Shown: positions 53,812 to 64,000 of the stretch, in pieces
Layout: every line of letters begins with the position of its first letter
Numbering within the stretch: position 1 is the stretch's first letter
Source: Shinisaurus crocodilurus
Lineage: Eukaryota > Chordata > Lepidosauria > Squamata > Shinisauridae
Reading direction: 5' to 3'
Assembly (NCBI GenBank): GCA_021292165.1
Contig: CM037879.1
Coordinates: 114,568,359-114,632,358, forward strand
DNA: 64,000 bases
Notes under the pieces: model-generated
Databases searched by the model: none
What the model saw: only the letters and a program-made list of their open reading frames with translations
What the model was told of the DNA's origin: nothing
Program-made: the position numbers and the translations under genes

Positions 53812-54108
53812 CAGTATCCAATGCTACCCGTCTGTGAGAAGGGCCCACTGCTGCTTACATTTCGCGAGCGGTCAGCCCCGCTGATTTCATTGCGCAAGCA
53901 GCACCCACTGCTTGCGCAGAAGAGATTTATGGGAGCTCTCTTATGCAAACTCCACTGATTTGCTCCTTTACAGAAATGAGCATTTCTGCTTGTTTCGGGT
54001 TGACCCTGGAAGTGCTAAATCTCCATTGTACAAGCAGTAGATGCTGTTTGCAGAACGGAATTGGTGGGACTGGCCACTTGCAGGTGGTCACCGTTGGATT
54101 CTGCCCGG
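53812..54108. mobile_element. Inverted-end MITE ('gggcagtatccaatg' family)
   Basis: Starts gggcagtatccaatgctacc and ends caccgttggattctgcccgg, which are inverted. The interior repeats ttgcgcaagcagcacccact / actgcttgcgcagaag as a small palindrome near 53895-53915. Confidence 0.55.
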
Positions 54109-54514
54109 GGGTTTTGTGTACATTTTGCCAAATATATAGATTTTTGTATGCATTTCATTGCAAATGTTATCACAAACTTTGGAAAAGTACATCTAACTGT
54201 ATTTTGGTTTGTGGTTAGATAAGGGAAGTGAGGATTTAATAAGTTCTCAATAAAATGCTAACCAGTTCCTATCTACCACTGAGCTACCACCCATCCCTAT
54301 TCTATCTGCCACAGACCTTGTCAAACCTAATGCCTCCCAAATCACTTGTCACCTCTATTGCACCTCTTCCAGCTATTACATTATTAAAGATAGAATAATT
54401 TAAATCACCAAGTTATATGAATGCCTGCCTGGTGTGTATACCTGTGTATGTTGTTCTTATTTATTATATTTATTAGACACCTAAAATACAAATTAGCTAA
54501 TTGTCTAAGGGCAG

Positions 54515-54602
54515 AATCCTATGCATGTTTAGACAGGAAAAAGTCCTACAACTCCCAGCATTCCCCAGCCAGCATGCTAAACATGCAAAGGATTGCACCC
54601 TA
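54515..54602. mobile_element. Palindromic MITE, internally deleted copy
   Basis: gcagaatcctatgcatgttt, aaaaagtcctacaactccca, gcattccccagccagcatgc, taaacatgcaaaggattgca: both ends of the 15925-16055 family but with most of the right arm missing. Confidence 0.65.
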
Positions 54603-54733
54603 AGTATCACCAATGTTTAAAATAATTGTAAAATCATTGTATTTAGAAGTGTATGCATGCATGCCCTTTTTTTGTGTGCCTTTTATTCATTAAAAAAGAT
54701 AAACCATATCCACTCCAGCAAAGACCCAAACCC

Positions 54734-54763
54734 AAAATTATTTATTTATTTATTTATTTATTT
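54734..54763. repeat. (TTTA)n microsatellite
   Basis: Seven TTTA units. Confidence 0.9.
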
Positions 54764-54863
54764 TTAAACCCTCCAAGCAGTGAAAGATTCCATCTTGCTA
54801 AAATCTTATACTGAGTTTTTCCCATATTGATGTAGGGAGAGAAGGCTAGGCCTGCAGAAACCA

Positions 54864-54894
<31 letters not shown>

Positions 54895-54920
54895 CTTCTT
54901 CTTCTTCTTCTTCTTCTTCA
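54864..54920. repeat. (CTT)n microsatellite
   Basis: About nineteen uninterrupted CTT units; the homopyrimidine tract has mirror symmetry. Confidence 0.95.
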
Positions 54921-55564
54921 CAGAACTACTCTTTTATCAGACAACATACTATGTTATGAGACAAAAAGGCATATTTGATTTTTTTTTGTCCTTAAGAAGG
55001 AAACAAATAGCTAGCTCTTAGCCTCACAAGACTTTAGATTCTTTCTAGCTCTTTGCCTTTATTTCTTCTTAGACAAAGCTGCAATACATCCATCTTTCTT
55101 TGACATGTGGCACAAAAGTGTTCAACAACCATCAGGTATTTTATATTCCACTGAAATGGCTCTCTGTTTTCTTTCTTTGAAGAATAAAGAGATACTCTTG
55201 TGGAAAAGGAACAGTGAGTCACTCAAAGTAAAAGTAACAACCAATTCATGTCTGAGCCTCCTCTAAGTCAGAATCTTATAGTGATGCTGGTGTTTACAGT
55301 AGACTGAACATCATGGCGCATTAGAACACACATGGTTGAATAGGTGGCAGGAGGAATTCTGCTGCTGATAAAGACTGCCGAGATCCTAATCTAAGAGCTA
55401 CTGACTCAAGTATTGTATGCTGCCATTAGTGCTTTTACATACTGCTTCCATAAATAGCATGAGCAATTTAGCATAATAATCAAAAAGCATCACAAACTCA
55501 GAATAGTGATTTCAGCCAAACATGAATCAGCCAAACATGAATTAGTGATTTCAGCCAAACATGA
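54921..55564. other. Unassigned sequence
   Basis: No gene. A short duplicated unit (cagccaaacatgaa) is repeated three times at 55513-55566. Confidence 0.45.
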
Positions 55565-55602
55565 ACCAGGGATCATGGGGGCTGAACTAAATCCCCCATG
55601 AT
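55565..55602. repeat. 38-bp perfect copy of 52848-52885
   Basis: accagggatcatgggggctg and the following 18 bases are identical to 52848-52885. The segment is itself near-palindromic (catgggggctga / atcccccatg). Confidence 0.8.
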
Positions 55603-56204
55603 GTGAAAAAGAACTGCGTCGACACAGAGCTCAAGCAGACTGGAACAAATTTTGTATTTGAGCCATATATATAAATGGTGGTGATTATTATTTTTTTAAA
55701 AAATTGGCATTCATTAGCAGCAAGAACAGTGGAGTAATGCATCGGTGAGAGCCCATACTGATAATGCTCCCTGCTAAATTACTGCATAATCCCATGCGCC
55801 ATTTATCACCTGGCCACACTGCACACAGAGAGTTCCACTACAGGATAGAGGTAAGTATTATCTCAGTCACTACAGTATCTCTCCAAACAGAGGCTAAGGC
55901 AACGGCAAGGGCACCAGAACAGCACCTAGCAGGACAGGATTATCTCACAGTCATTTTTTTGTTATAAACTCTGCTGTAGTGTTGTGCAAACTGGTGTAGA
56001 AGCTCCTCACTATGACTCATTACTGTCCCTGTGTCTTTCTTGGCTCTCCACAGATGGCCATTCATCAGGTGAAGAGGCATGGATATTCCTCCCTCCTAGT
56101 TCCATACAGGCAACACATGAGACCTATAGCACAAGCAGCAGGAGTGGCTAGTGTGATTTTAGATTTTGGTCTTCATGATGCTGTTTGTTTAGATGTGATA
56201 TCTG
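55603..56204. other. Unassigned sequence
   Basis: No recognised feature; a 96-codon frame starting at 56012 has no known domain and overlaps the Tc1-like 3' region. Confidence 0.4.
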
Positions 56205-56552
56205 GCAAACTCTGGGGCCTTCCAGAAACAGATGTATTTAATCTGAGATCATATGGCACTGGAATTGCACACAAATGGGCTCCATTCAACTGTAGGATGT
56301 GACTTCTGGAGGCAGTGGGTTGCCCCACAGCTTCTTTAGGCATGTCACAGCACAGGGGGTGAATACTTATGCAACCAACCAGTGCCAGTTTGTTTTTGTT
56401 TACTTCTTTTGTGCCACAATAAAAATATTTTTGCACCTTCACAGTGTTGAGTATCTTGGTAACAATGCCAATTAAATCCATTTCAATTCAGGGTCGTAAC
56501 ACGACAAAATGTGGAAACGTCAAAGGGAGGTGAATACTTCTGCAAGGCACTG
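56205..56552 (+). mobile_element. Tc1/mariner-like transposon, 3' end
   Basis: gggggtgaatacttatgcaa and, at the end, ggtgaatacttctgcaaggc then actg, followed by TA (56553-56554). The terminal block is the right inverted repeat of a Tc1-like family (its complement starts cagtgccttgcagaagtatt). Internal blocks cacaaatgggctccattcaa and gtgacttctggaggcagtgg match the 3' untranslated part of such elements. The transposase gene and the left end are missing. Confidence 0.75.
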
Positions 56553-57549
56553 TATGTCTCTCCTTAATGGATTCACATAGTAGGAGAATTCATACCCAGA
56601 ATGGTGGTGGGGGTGGTGCAACGGGGGTAGAAAATACCATCTACTCTGCTGTCTTGTCTTTCAGCTTTCATTCAAAGCCATAGGAGCTCAGCTAGGATAA
56701 GACAGCTGGCAACCATATTTCTCTATCTATAAATAAGTCTTCCATAATCCCCAGACCACCTCTGATGCACTTGAATAAAAGTTTTCATTTTGTTACAGCA
56801 GCTGGTACTTTGTTAATAAGGAAGAGCAGAAAGGTGTCCCTTGCCGCCACGCTCATTCTTGCAGATCTCAGCTGGCCTGGAGATGTGATTTTGAATGGAA
56901 GAGAAGCTCTGGGAGTTTTCTGATACCAGGGTTGAATGTCTTAAACTTAACCACCCTCTGATCACTTGAACACTAGTAAGTGTAAGACAGCAACAATCTC
57001 CTAACAGCTCAGAATCATCTTTGTTATCTATTGGTGGAATGCAATCAGTTGCCATGGGTTGGAGGGAGGGTATGGAGAATGAAGTTTGCTGGGACAATAA
57101 CCAGCAGACCTGGGCACGCAAACAAATTAGCATGGGTTGAGGTGTGGCAGGATGAGATGATGATAGGGGCCTGAAGCATGTGACAGCCAGGTAATAAGCC
57201 CATGCACACAGTGTGCCTCTTGAGGCTGTGTGATAGGCTCTGACATTGCATTTTCTCACGTGTGCTTTCTCCAAGCCTTTTCTGGTGGAAAATCACCTTC
57301 AGGGTTTAAACCTAGGACTTCTTATTTGTGACACCTGTGATGTTCTACAGGATTAGGGCTCTTCATGCTGCACTCTTGGTTCTGGTTTATATGAATGATA
57401 TTATGGGCTGGTGCCTGGGGAGATGACAAAAGCCCCATTAATATATCTGTCTCTTGAAGTAAGGGGCAAATCTGTCATGTTTGCTTTTATTCAGTTTGTC
57501 AAATGTCCACAGTTAATTCCATCCCATTTTCCACGTTAATTTATGAATC
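56553..57549. other. Unassigned sequence
   Basis: The longest frame (153 codons on the minus strand, 57274-56813) has no recognised domain, no splice context and no codon pattern that sets it apart; it is probably chance. Confidence 0.4.
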
Positions 57550-57755
57550 ATGGATAGAATCCAATGATGACACATCACTAATGATGTTACACTAGTGTAA
57601 ACCAATGGTAACACAACATTAGTGCTTGTTAGTTCAAAGTTGCCTCTTTTCCACTTTACACTAGCAAGTCCTAATGATGTTGCATTAACGTTGATTTACA
57701 CTAGCGCAGGGTCATTAGCTCTGGCATTATACCACTATTGGATACTACCCTTTAT
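57550..57755. mobile_element. Inverted-repeat MITE ('cactagtgtaaac' family)
   Basis: Left atagaatccaatgatgacac ... atgttacactagtgtaaacc; right ttgatttacactagcgcagg ... attggatactaccc. Arms of about 55 bases with several mismatches. The centre gcttgttag / tttacactagcaagtcctaa forms a second inner fold. Confidence 0.6.
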
Positions 57756-60129
57756 CTTTCAAAGGCCATGTGAAAACATGTACATATTTTATGTGCATTT
57801 CTTACGATATACACTCATGCATGCTCCTTTGTCTGAGTGGAAAGATGTCTGTGGAGTGTGGAGTGGAATTTGAACTTGGTGAATTCCAATGTGAATTGTA
57901 CCTCCTGGACTAATGCATGAGTCAATGGGACCCTACGTTAAGACAGGTTGTTTTTCTTTTATGATCTATATTGGTTCCCCTATGCCTACTCTAGAGTAAA
58001 AATGGGTGAAAATACATATTTACTAGATACAGATTTAAGGCCATGTCTGTTTTGGCCCTGGTTCTTTATCCCCGAGGGCTACTCAAGTTTGCTCCTTTGA
58101 AAGTGCAATTGGGGCTTCTCTGGTTACTTGCCCTGCTTCCTCCCTGGCAAAAAGCTCCTTTTCCTGCTTTGGGTGTTTTTCCCTTTCTGGGACTTGATCC
58201 CATGTTTCAGGGAGGTCCATCTGTTACAAAGGCAGGCCTCATGTCATGACTGAAGCTGGCTGGTGCCACCACCACCGAACTTGTGGACTTGCTCATAAAC
58301 TACAGGTGAGTTGACAAGGAGAGATTGTGAAAGCTTGAGATTCTAATCTATCAAAACTGGCTTAACTATTTTATCGTTAATTAAATGTTTCACACACTGG
58401 ATATAGTAATCATAATTTGCTGCATGATAAGCAGGTTGGAAAAAAAAGCCCAGTAAAATTAGTGCTTTTTGTTTACATTCATTTGCTGAATTAATTATAC
58501 TAAAATAGCTCTGACAGAAATGAAGTAGACGTAAAACAGTAATAAATTTATCTTATGATAACTGATTCATTTTAATTTTTTTAAAGTATTACGTGTGATG
58601 ATTCAGAAAGTACAGAAACAAACACTGATAGAATATAATTGTTTTTTTATAATCACAGTGTGTGTGTGTGTGTGTAGATAATTAGATACATTTTACTGCC
58701 ATAAAGGGTATACATGACTATATTTCTGAAATGGTTATGCCATTAAATGGTATTTTGGCATTCGTTAGAAATAGAAATCCTCCTATGTATTGATGGTTCC
58801 ATGATTGGTAGAAAGTCAAATATGCAGTATGGTGTGAATAGTTACAAGGTGTTTTCTTTCTGATAAAGAACATGGTACTAACCATGATCATGCTGGGATG
58901 TACAAGCCTAGGCAATGTACCATTCGCCGCTGAATTTCATTCCACCAGTTTTGAACAGGAGCAACCTCCCCTCATTGCGGGCAGAATGGGAGATCACATG
59001 ACAGGGCCTTTGATGTCATGACATCAGTTGCTCAACCCCAGCAAATTTGGTGGTGGGATGAATCACCTTTATAAGGGATTTCCACCCTCCACTCAGCCTT
59101 TTTCTCATCAGTGCAGCAATCTGTCCACCCACCCAAGGTCAGTGTGACATTACCTAGCTGCTCCAGGAGATGAGTAGGAATCTTTTAGGTGACTCATGGG
59201 CTGGGTGCAAGTTAATTTGTCTAATAAGTTCTGGATTTCTTGTTGGTAACAACTGGCATGAAGTGCAGGCACAAATGGAGGTTAAGTGGTTTAATTGGTA
59301 AACAACCTGAGACACCTGGGGTGTAGAGGGGCTGCTGTCAGCCTACCTCATTGCTAACCAGTTTGAGGGGGTCTGACCTTGACCCTGGTAGGCTTGCCAC
59401 ATCAAACACTGTCCAACAGGGATAGGGCTGGCATCCTTGGTCCCCTAAGCTTGTCTTTAAGGCAATCAAGGCCATGAATACAAGACAAGCAAACCACACA
59501 GATGAACAGCTCTTGATTCAGGTGTCAAGTTGGGCTGGTATTGCCCATTAGGAGACAGATAACATTTCACATTACTGCCTTCTTCTGTTCCATGTTGCTT
59601 GCACTTGGTTGGAGTTAAGTTTACTATTTCCTCACTGAAGATCTTAAGATTAAACAAAAGTTGTGACCCTTTCATCTATACTTCAGTGTCATGTCTTCAT
59701 TCTGGTTGGGGGATACAATTGAGTGTTGTACCTACCAGACCATAGCCTAGGAGGCAGGTCAGCTACATATAGTTTCCTATTTCTAGTGCAGAACCCAGAG
59801 GCACCTTCACAGCTGAACTGCTTAGTTTTGCCTAATTATTCTGACTTCTGAGTCTCCAGGATATAGCCTGGTAAATACAGGACACAGAGAATACTGTAGG
59901 ACCCAGAGAGAACTTTGGAAGCCGCAGCCCAGCCAGCATGGCCCCAACTTAGCTTCTGTCCTTCAAGCTGGGTAGTCTATATGCAAAGGGTGGCCCAGGC
60001 AACAGCATTTCCTATTGGGATGGGAACCAAGGAGGATCTGCCGTTGTCATAAAATGGTAGGTATTTGGCAGAGGAGAGGGATCCATATGTGCATTGGCTG
60101 GATGTACCTTTTTTTTGCCTGTGCTAAGG
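57756..60129. other. Unassigned, mostly unique sequence
   Basis: About 2.4 kb. A TG run is at 58659-58676. No exon, ncRNA or clear transposon recognised. Confidence 0.4.
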
Positions 60130-60137
60130 CTGAAGGT

Positions 60138-60192
60138 CCAGTAGTTGGATCATACCCATTCTTGAAGATCCAGTAGTTGGATCTTATCCATA
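60138..60192. repeat. Short tandem duplication
   Basis: tccagtagttggatcatacc at 60139 is followed by tccagtagttggatcttatc at 60169: one ~30-bp unit duplicated with a few changes. Confidence 0.75.
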
Positions 60193-61274
60193 CTGTATAC
60201 TCTCAGAAGACAGCCCCAAATATGCACTGCTCTTACAGATCTCATGCCAAATTTCACTGTTGTTCTTCTGGACAAATTCTATTATGGCTTATTGTATTTC
60301 ATGAACACAACTGACTGGTGCTTTTCATACATTCACTCATGTTATGAATGTCTTAAATTACTGGGTGTGTCAGAGACATTTTGATTTCATTTTCATATAA
60401 GCAGTGGATAAAGGTTTAAAAGTATATTTAAATTTTGATAGTATTCTGATCTGAAGATGTTCAGACAAAGCAGAAGAATGCATGAAGCCTGGTGTACATA
60501 AGAAAAGATGGAGTTTAAGGCTATCAATGCCTACTAGTCATGATGGCCACACATACTGGATGCAGTAAGAGTTAATATCCCTCTGAATACCAGTTGGTAT
60601 TCTGCAACACAAGCAAGAGGGTGCTAAACAGTGAGGGGTGAGCTTACCTGAACAGAAATCATATTTGCCTGCCAGGTTGCAAATTCCTCTGTCCAATCTC
60701 AGATGAAAGTTGTCCCTTATTCTGAGTTCTCATTTTGTATACATGAACTGCGGCATAAGCACAGGTGTCCCTTGCCCACCAGCTAGGCTGCATCAGTGCA
60801 TCATTCCCCTCCTTACTTCCCTTTTTCTTGAAACACCATGTACCTAGCAGGCAGAGCTGTCCTCAGAGATAACTGTTCAGCCTGGCAGCACTTTCTGGAA
60901 TGCCCGTGTGACCACCCCATGTTATGCACCCTGGCATAGTCACATGACCATCCCAGGGAATGCCTGTCAGGGTCAAAAGCTATCTCCTTTCACTGCTACA
61001 AGCATGAAAGGAGTGGGGTTTTTTTGTTTGTGTGTTTGTTTTTTAAAGTAGTAAGGAGTTTAGAAAAGCTCCTTTCTGGCTGAAAGGACTGAGAAAAAAG
61101 GCAGGCCAACTGGTCTGGCACTCATAATAATCAATCTCGATTTGAATAACGAAGTTCATTGGCTAGCTATCCAAGCTCAGCACAGCTATGAGAATTACGA
61201 ATATAGCAGATTTGACTTACAAGCCACCTAATAATTTCAAGTCTCACCAGCATCACTAACGCTAAATTTTGCTC
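60193..61274. other. Unassigned sequence
   Basis: No gene or clear repeat recognised. Confidence 0.4.
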
Positions 61275-61387
61275 ATGCCCTGCTTGTGGGCTTCCCATGG
61301 GCATCTGGTTGGCAACTATGAGAACAGAATGCTGGACTAGATGGGCCTTTGGTCTGTTCCAGCATGGCTCATCTTATGTTCTTCTGA
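61275..61387 (+). mobile_element. CR1/L3-type 3' end
   Basis: atgccctgcttgtgggcttc, acagaatgctggactagatg, ggcctttggtctgttccagc, atcttatgttctt: the conserved 3' end of a CR1-group LINE (or a SINE that borrows it). The upstream body is not recognisable. Confidence 0.75.
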
Positions 61388-62333
61388 TCATAATGGTCAG
61401 TTTTAACAGTGTTGGTTACCCCAGGGTTATGGGAGGGGGGACAGAAAAAGGCAAGGGTTAGCTGAACAGAACAAGGCATCCCCTTTCCCATTAACCAAAT
61501 AGGTGGCTGGTGCTGTCTAAGTTGACAACACAGTACTAACCTAGTCCTTGTGTGTGTGCGTGCACATTCACCTCTGCAACAGAGAGAAAAGCATCTGTCT
61601 CCTAGATTGAGATGAACATGTTTTAGGGTTAAAAAAAGGTAGGGAAATTCCCATTTAAGTAAATGCACACAGAATATATCTCCTCAGGGAAATGAAATAC
61701 GTATATTGCATTAATCTGATGAACTCACCATTATTTGCACAGAAAAGATGTATTAGTTAGTGGCCACTCAGGGAAATGATAGACTTACACTTTACATTAA
61801 ATTATATTGTTTTAGAATTCTATGTTAAAAATATTCTACCATTTCCCTTCATTAAAAATGTTATAAGCCTCCCTTAAACCATACTTTAAAGGAATTAAGC
61901 AGTGCTAATATTTTAAGTGAATCTTTCAAAACTTGTGACATTTGCATTTATCAAGAAAAAGAAATGTTTCCACCTAGCATGGTGTAATGAAAAGGACCTG
62001 CAATGGAATTAAAAAATGATTTCTTATGCTGGAGTAATTTATAATCTAAACAAAATATGATTGTAGCCATCTTCAGGCATGGAATATGTATTCCATTTCA
62101 GCTCAAAGGGTAATTTCTTCCCTTCTGAGTCCTTAGAAACCTGAGTGTATAAAAACAGGCTTATAAAAGAAATGCTTCCTCAACCATAGCTATAGTGTCA
62201 CCAATGTGATGCTATAATAAATTGAAATTACTGAACCAAATTTGAAATGTGATGGAGATAAGGTGTTATATAACATTTGAATTAGAGCTGGGAAAACCTA
62301 GGGAAACACACATGGCTGGCTGGCAAGATAACC
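61388..62333. other. Unassigned sequence
   Basis: AT-rich, no recognised gene or repeat. Confidence 0.4.
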
Positions 62334-62372
62334 AATAATAATAATAATAATAACAACAACAACAACAACAAC
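62334..62372. repeat. (AAT)n(AAC)n microsatellite
   Basis: About seven AAT units and six AAC units. Confidence 0.95.
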
Positions 62373-63189
62373 ATTTTTTATATTTCTTGGTCTAAAGTGA
62401 TGATGAAACCTTAAACTCTTCCTGAGGAAAAGTACTAAATTATGTCTTCATCAACAGTAAAACCTTGAGGTGAAAGGAAGGTGGGGTGATGGTTCATGAG
62501 AATCTCTCTTGTTCATTTTTCTTTTCTGCTCTTTTCCACACTGCTTAACACTGGTTTATGTTTTCTTCTTTCCACAATCTATAGCTTTGGCATTTTAATA
62601 AAATTTTAATAAAATCGGCTACTTTGGAGTCAGTCCAAGCCAATCAGGGAACATGGTTCATATCACACCATCAAGGAGCTGTGTGATGATGTCACAAACC
62701 CAAATTGGAATAAGTTCCCTACACTAAACAGCTTCCTGACAATGACTGGGTTTGCACGACATGAGAACCTATCTGGATAGCTACCTACGATGGGTTGTCG
62801 TGTTGTGCGAACCCAGACTGTTTTCCGTGGGGTGGCCTATTTTTCACGAACAAGCCACCCTGACAACCCATAGCTTGCTCTAGGGCAGGGGTCTTCAAAC
62901 TAAGGCCCGCGGGCCACATCCGGCCCGCCTTGCCTTTTTATCTGGCCTGGCGGCCAATGGCGGAAGCAGACTTTTTTTTTAACTTTCGCTTCAAGCGCTG
63001 ATTCTTTTAATTCTTTTCCATAATATGGAAACATTAGTGGTGGTGTTTTACCTCTTATGTATGAGCTGATGTAGCTAAGTCAGATTTCTAATGTTTCAAA
63101 AATGCTACTTTGCATTGAAGCAGAGTATGTTCATTTATGTGATGGCAAAAACAAAAGTATATTCATGTTAGGCATGAAACAATTGTGCA

Positions 63190-63400
63190 ATTATATATAT
63201 AAATACCACCAGCCCTGCCAGGAGTATTCATTAATATTCCCTCTTCTTCCCTCCCCATTCCTTTTTCCTTGTGTGTCGTATCTTTTTAGATTGTAAGCCT
63301 GCGGGCAGGGACTGTCTTGTTAATTGCTGTAAACCACCCAGAGAGCTTCGGCTATTGGGCGGTATAAAAATGAAATAAATAAATAAATAAATAAAATAAC
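63190..63400 (+). mobile_element. LINE 3' tail, 'cccagagagcttcggct' subfamily, copy 2 (nested)
   Basis: tagattgtaagcctgcgggc, agggactgtcttgttaattg, ctgtaaaccacccagagagc, ttcggctattgggcggtata, then AAAT repeats. It matches 40085-40180 in its last ~80 bases and is inserted within the hAT at 62886-63644. Confidence 0.7.
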
Positions 63401-63431
63401 TTTACATTTAAGGGAGGAAAAATTCACCCCT

Positions 63432-63476
63432 ATCAAGTAAAAAAAAAGGACCCGGGTCCTTTTTTTTTTACTTGAT
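63432..63476. repeat. 45-bp near-perfect palindrome
   Basis: atcaagt, an A9 run, ggaccc then gggtcc, a T10 run, acttgat. The centre is the SmaI-type site cccggg. Confidence 0.85.
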
Positions 63477-63555
63477 CCATTTTTTTACTTGATCCATTTT
63501 TTACTTGATCCATTTTTTTACTTGATCCATTTTTTTTTTTACTTGATCCATTCGT
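63470..63555. repeat. Tandem array of acttgatccatttttt units
   Basis: Five units of 17-22 bases differing only in T-run length follow directly on the palindrome, whose right arm is the first unit. Confidence 0.85.
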
Positions 63556-63901
63556 TCATATTTTTTTCAAACTATAGTCCGGCCCCCCAACAGTCTGAGG
63601 GACAATGAACTGGTCCCCTGTTTAAAAAAGTTTGAGGACCCCTGCTCTAGGGATTATTTGTACCCCGAAGGGTTGTCATTGTCATCCGAACCTGGGAGAG
63701 CAATTTCACCATGGGTTGCCAGGATCAGCTACAGAGCTGCTCAGAAAGAGCAGCAAAGCCCCTGCTGCTTTTTGTGATCTTGCCTGTGCCACCGCCAGTG
63801 ACTGCCGCTCCACCAAGGCCCAAGTGGCACTTTGGAGCAACTGTTACTGGTTCACCACCTTTAAAAAAATAACCAGTCCCTGAAAATTGCGCAAATATGT
63901 T

Positions 63902-63921
63902 CATCATCATCATCATCATCA
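63902..63921. repeat. (ATC)n microsatellite
   Basis: Six to seven CAT/ATC units. Confidence 0.9.
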
Positions 63922-64000
63922 GTCTTTTGCAAGTATGCAGGAGCGCACTTGACAAGGACCAGGGGGAAAAATATTAAGGGAGAGGAGGAACACATTTGCA

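Larger units (their letters stand above)
62886..63644. mobile_element. Non-autonomous hAT (Charlie-like) element, family F
   Basis: Starts caggggtcttcaaactaag and ends agtttgaggacccctg; perfect 8-bp flanks ctctaggg (62878-62885 and 63645-63652). Subterminal ggcccgcgggccacatccgg and agtccggccccccaacagtc are typical of this family. The 759-bp interior holds an LINE-derived tail (63290-63400) and a palindrome plus tandem array (63432-63555). No transposase. Confidence 0.93.
62745..63692. mobile_element. Inverted-repeat element split by a hAT
   Basis: ctgggtttgcacgacatgag, gatgggttgtcgtgttgtgc, acaacccatagcttgctcta before the hAT; after it attatttgtaccccgaaggg, ttgtcattgtcatccgaacc, tggg. The outer edges ctgggtttgcacgaca and tgtcatccgaacctgg are inverted. 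Removing 62886-63644 plus one ctctaggg joins the two parts. Confidence 0.55.

Noticed and set aside
56813..57274. A 153-codon frame on the minus strand.
   Set aside because: No recognisable domain, no splice signals in a gene-like context and no homologue that I can recall; probably chance.
63470..63555. Five near-identical spaced units considered as a CRISPR array.
   Set aside because: Units are contiguous with only T-run variation and no unique spacers; this is a simple tandem repeat in a vertebrate hAT.

Overview
The window looks like intergenic or intronic DNA from a squamate reptile, most likely a lizard. The evidence is three full-length Sauria-type tRNA SINEs, L2, CR1 and L1 LINE pieces, many hAT and Tigger/Tc1-type non-autonomous DNA transposons, a DIRS/Ngaro-like tyrosine-recombinase retrotransposon and short inverted-repeat elements typical of lizard genomes. 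I found no host protein-coding exon, no functional tRNA or rRNA gene and no CRISPR or prokaryotic feature. Every reading frame that carries recognisable protein homology belongs to a decayed transposon.

Layout. 1-6000: an L1-type fragment, a small hAT, then a LINE on the minus strand (Vingi- or R4-like, about 1.25-5.9 kb) split by a hAT (which itself holds a SINE) and by an L1. 6-17 kb: mostly unique DNA with scattered hAT, Tigger-like and palindromic MITEs, LINE 3' ends, a worn tRNA-Ala-type SINE and a small fragment of the DIRS/Ngaro family. 17-21 kb: a hAT inside a MITE, a retroviral-type LTR, a 5'-truncated L2 with a 271-codon open frame, and a GC-rich hAT. 21-23.2 kb: unique sequence. 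23.2-26.7 kb: LINE 3' end, then the DIRS/Ngaro-like element (gag, RT, RNase H, recombinase and SGNH remnants) broken by two GC-rich modules. 26.9-32.5 kb: a 5S rRNA/CR1 composite SINE, a second LTR, a tRNA-Ala-type SINE, hAT and MITE copies. 33-44 kb: two copies of an ACTCG-rich hAT, a 1.07 kb hAT, several L2 and CR1 3' ends and a second Tigger-like copy. 44-62 kb: two more Sauria SINEs, L2 ends, several long inverted-repeat MITEs, a Tc1-like 3' end and microsatellites. 62-64 kb: a hAT inside an inverted-repeat element, carrying an LINE tail and a small tandem array.

The strongest structural evidence comes from target-site duplications that I read directly: seven hAT elements have perfect 8-bp duplications, one has 7 of 8, two Tigger-like elements are flanked by TA, and the L1 has a 10-bp duplication with one mismatch. 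These let insertions be ordered in time. The most unusual observations are: one hAT family that keeps its ends but has unrelated interiors in three copies; a GC-rich hairpin module shared by one of those interiors and by an insertion in the DIRS/Ngaro element; a 5S rRNA-CR1 composite SINE; and a perfect 26-bp direct repeat around an L2-containing 2.1 kb block. Family names are my recognition of motifs and ends; no database search was possible.
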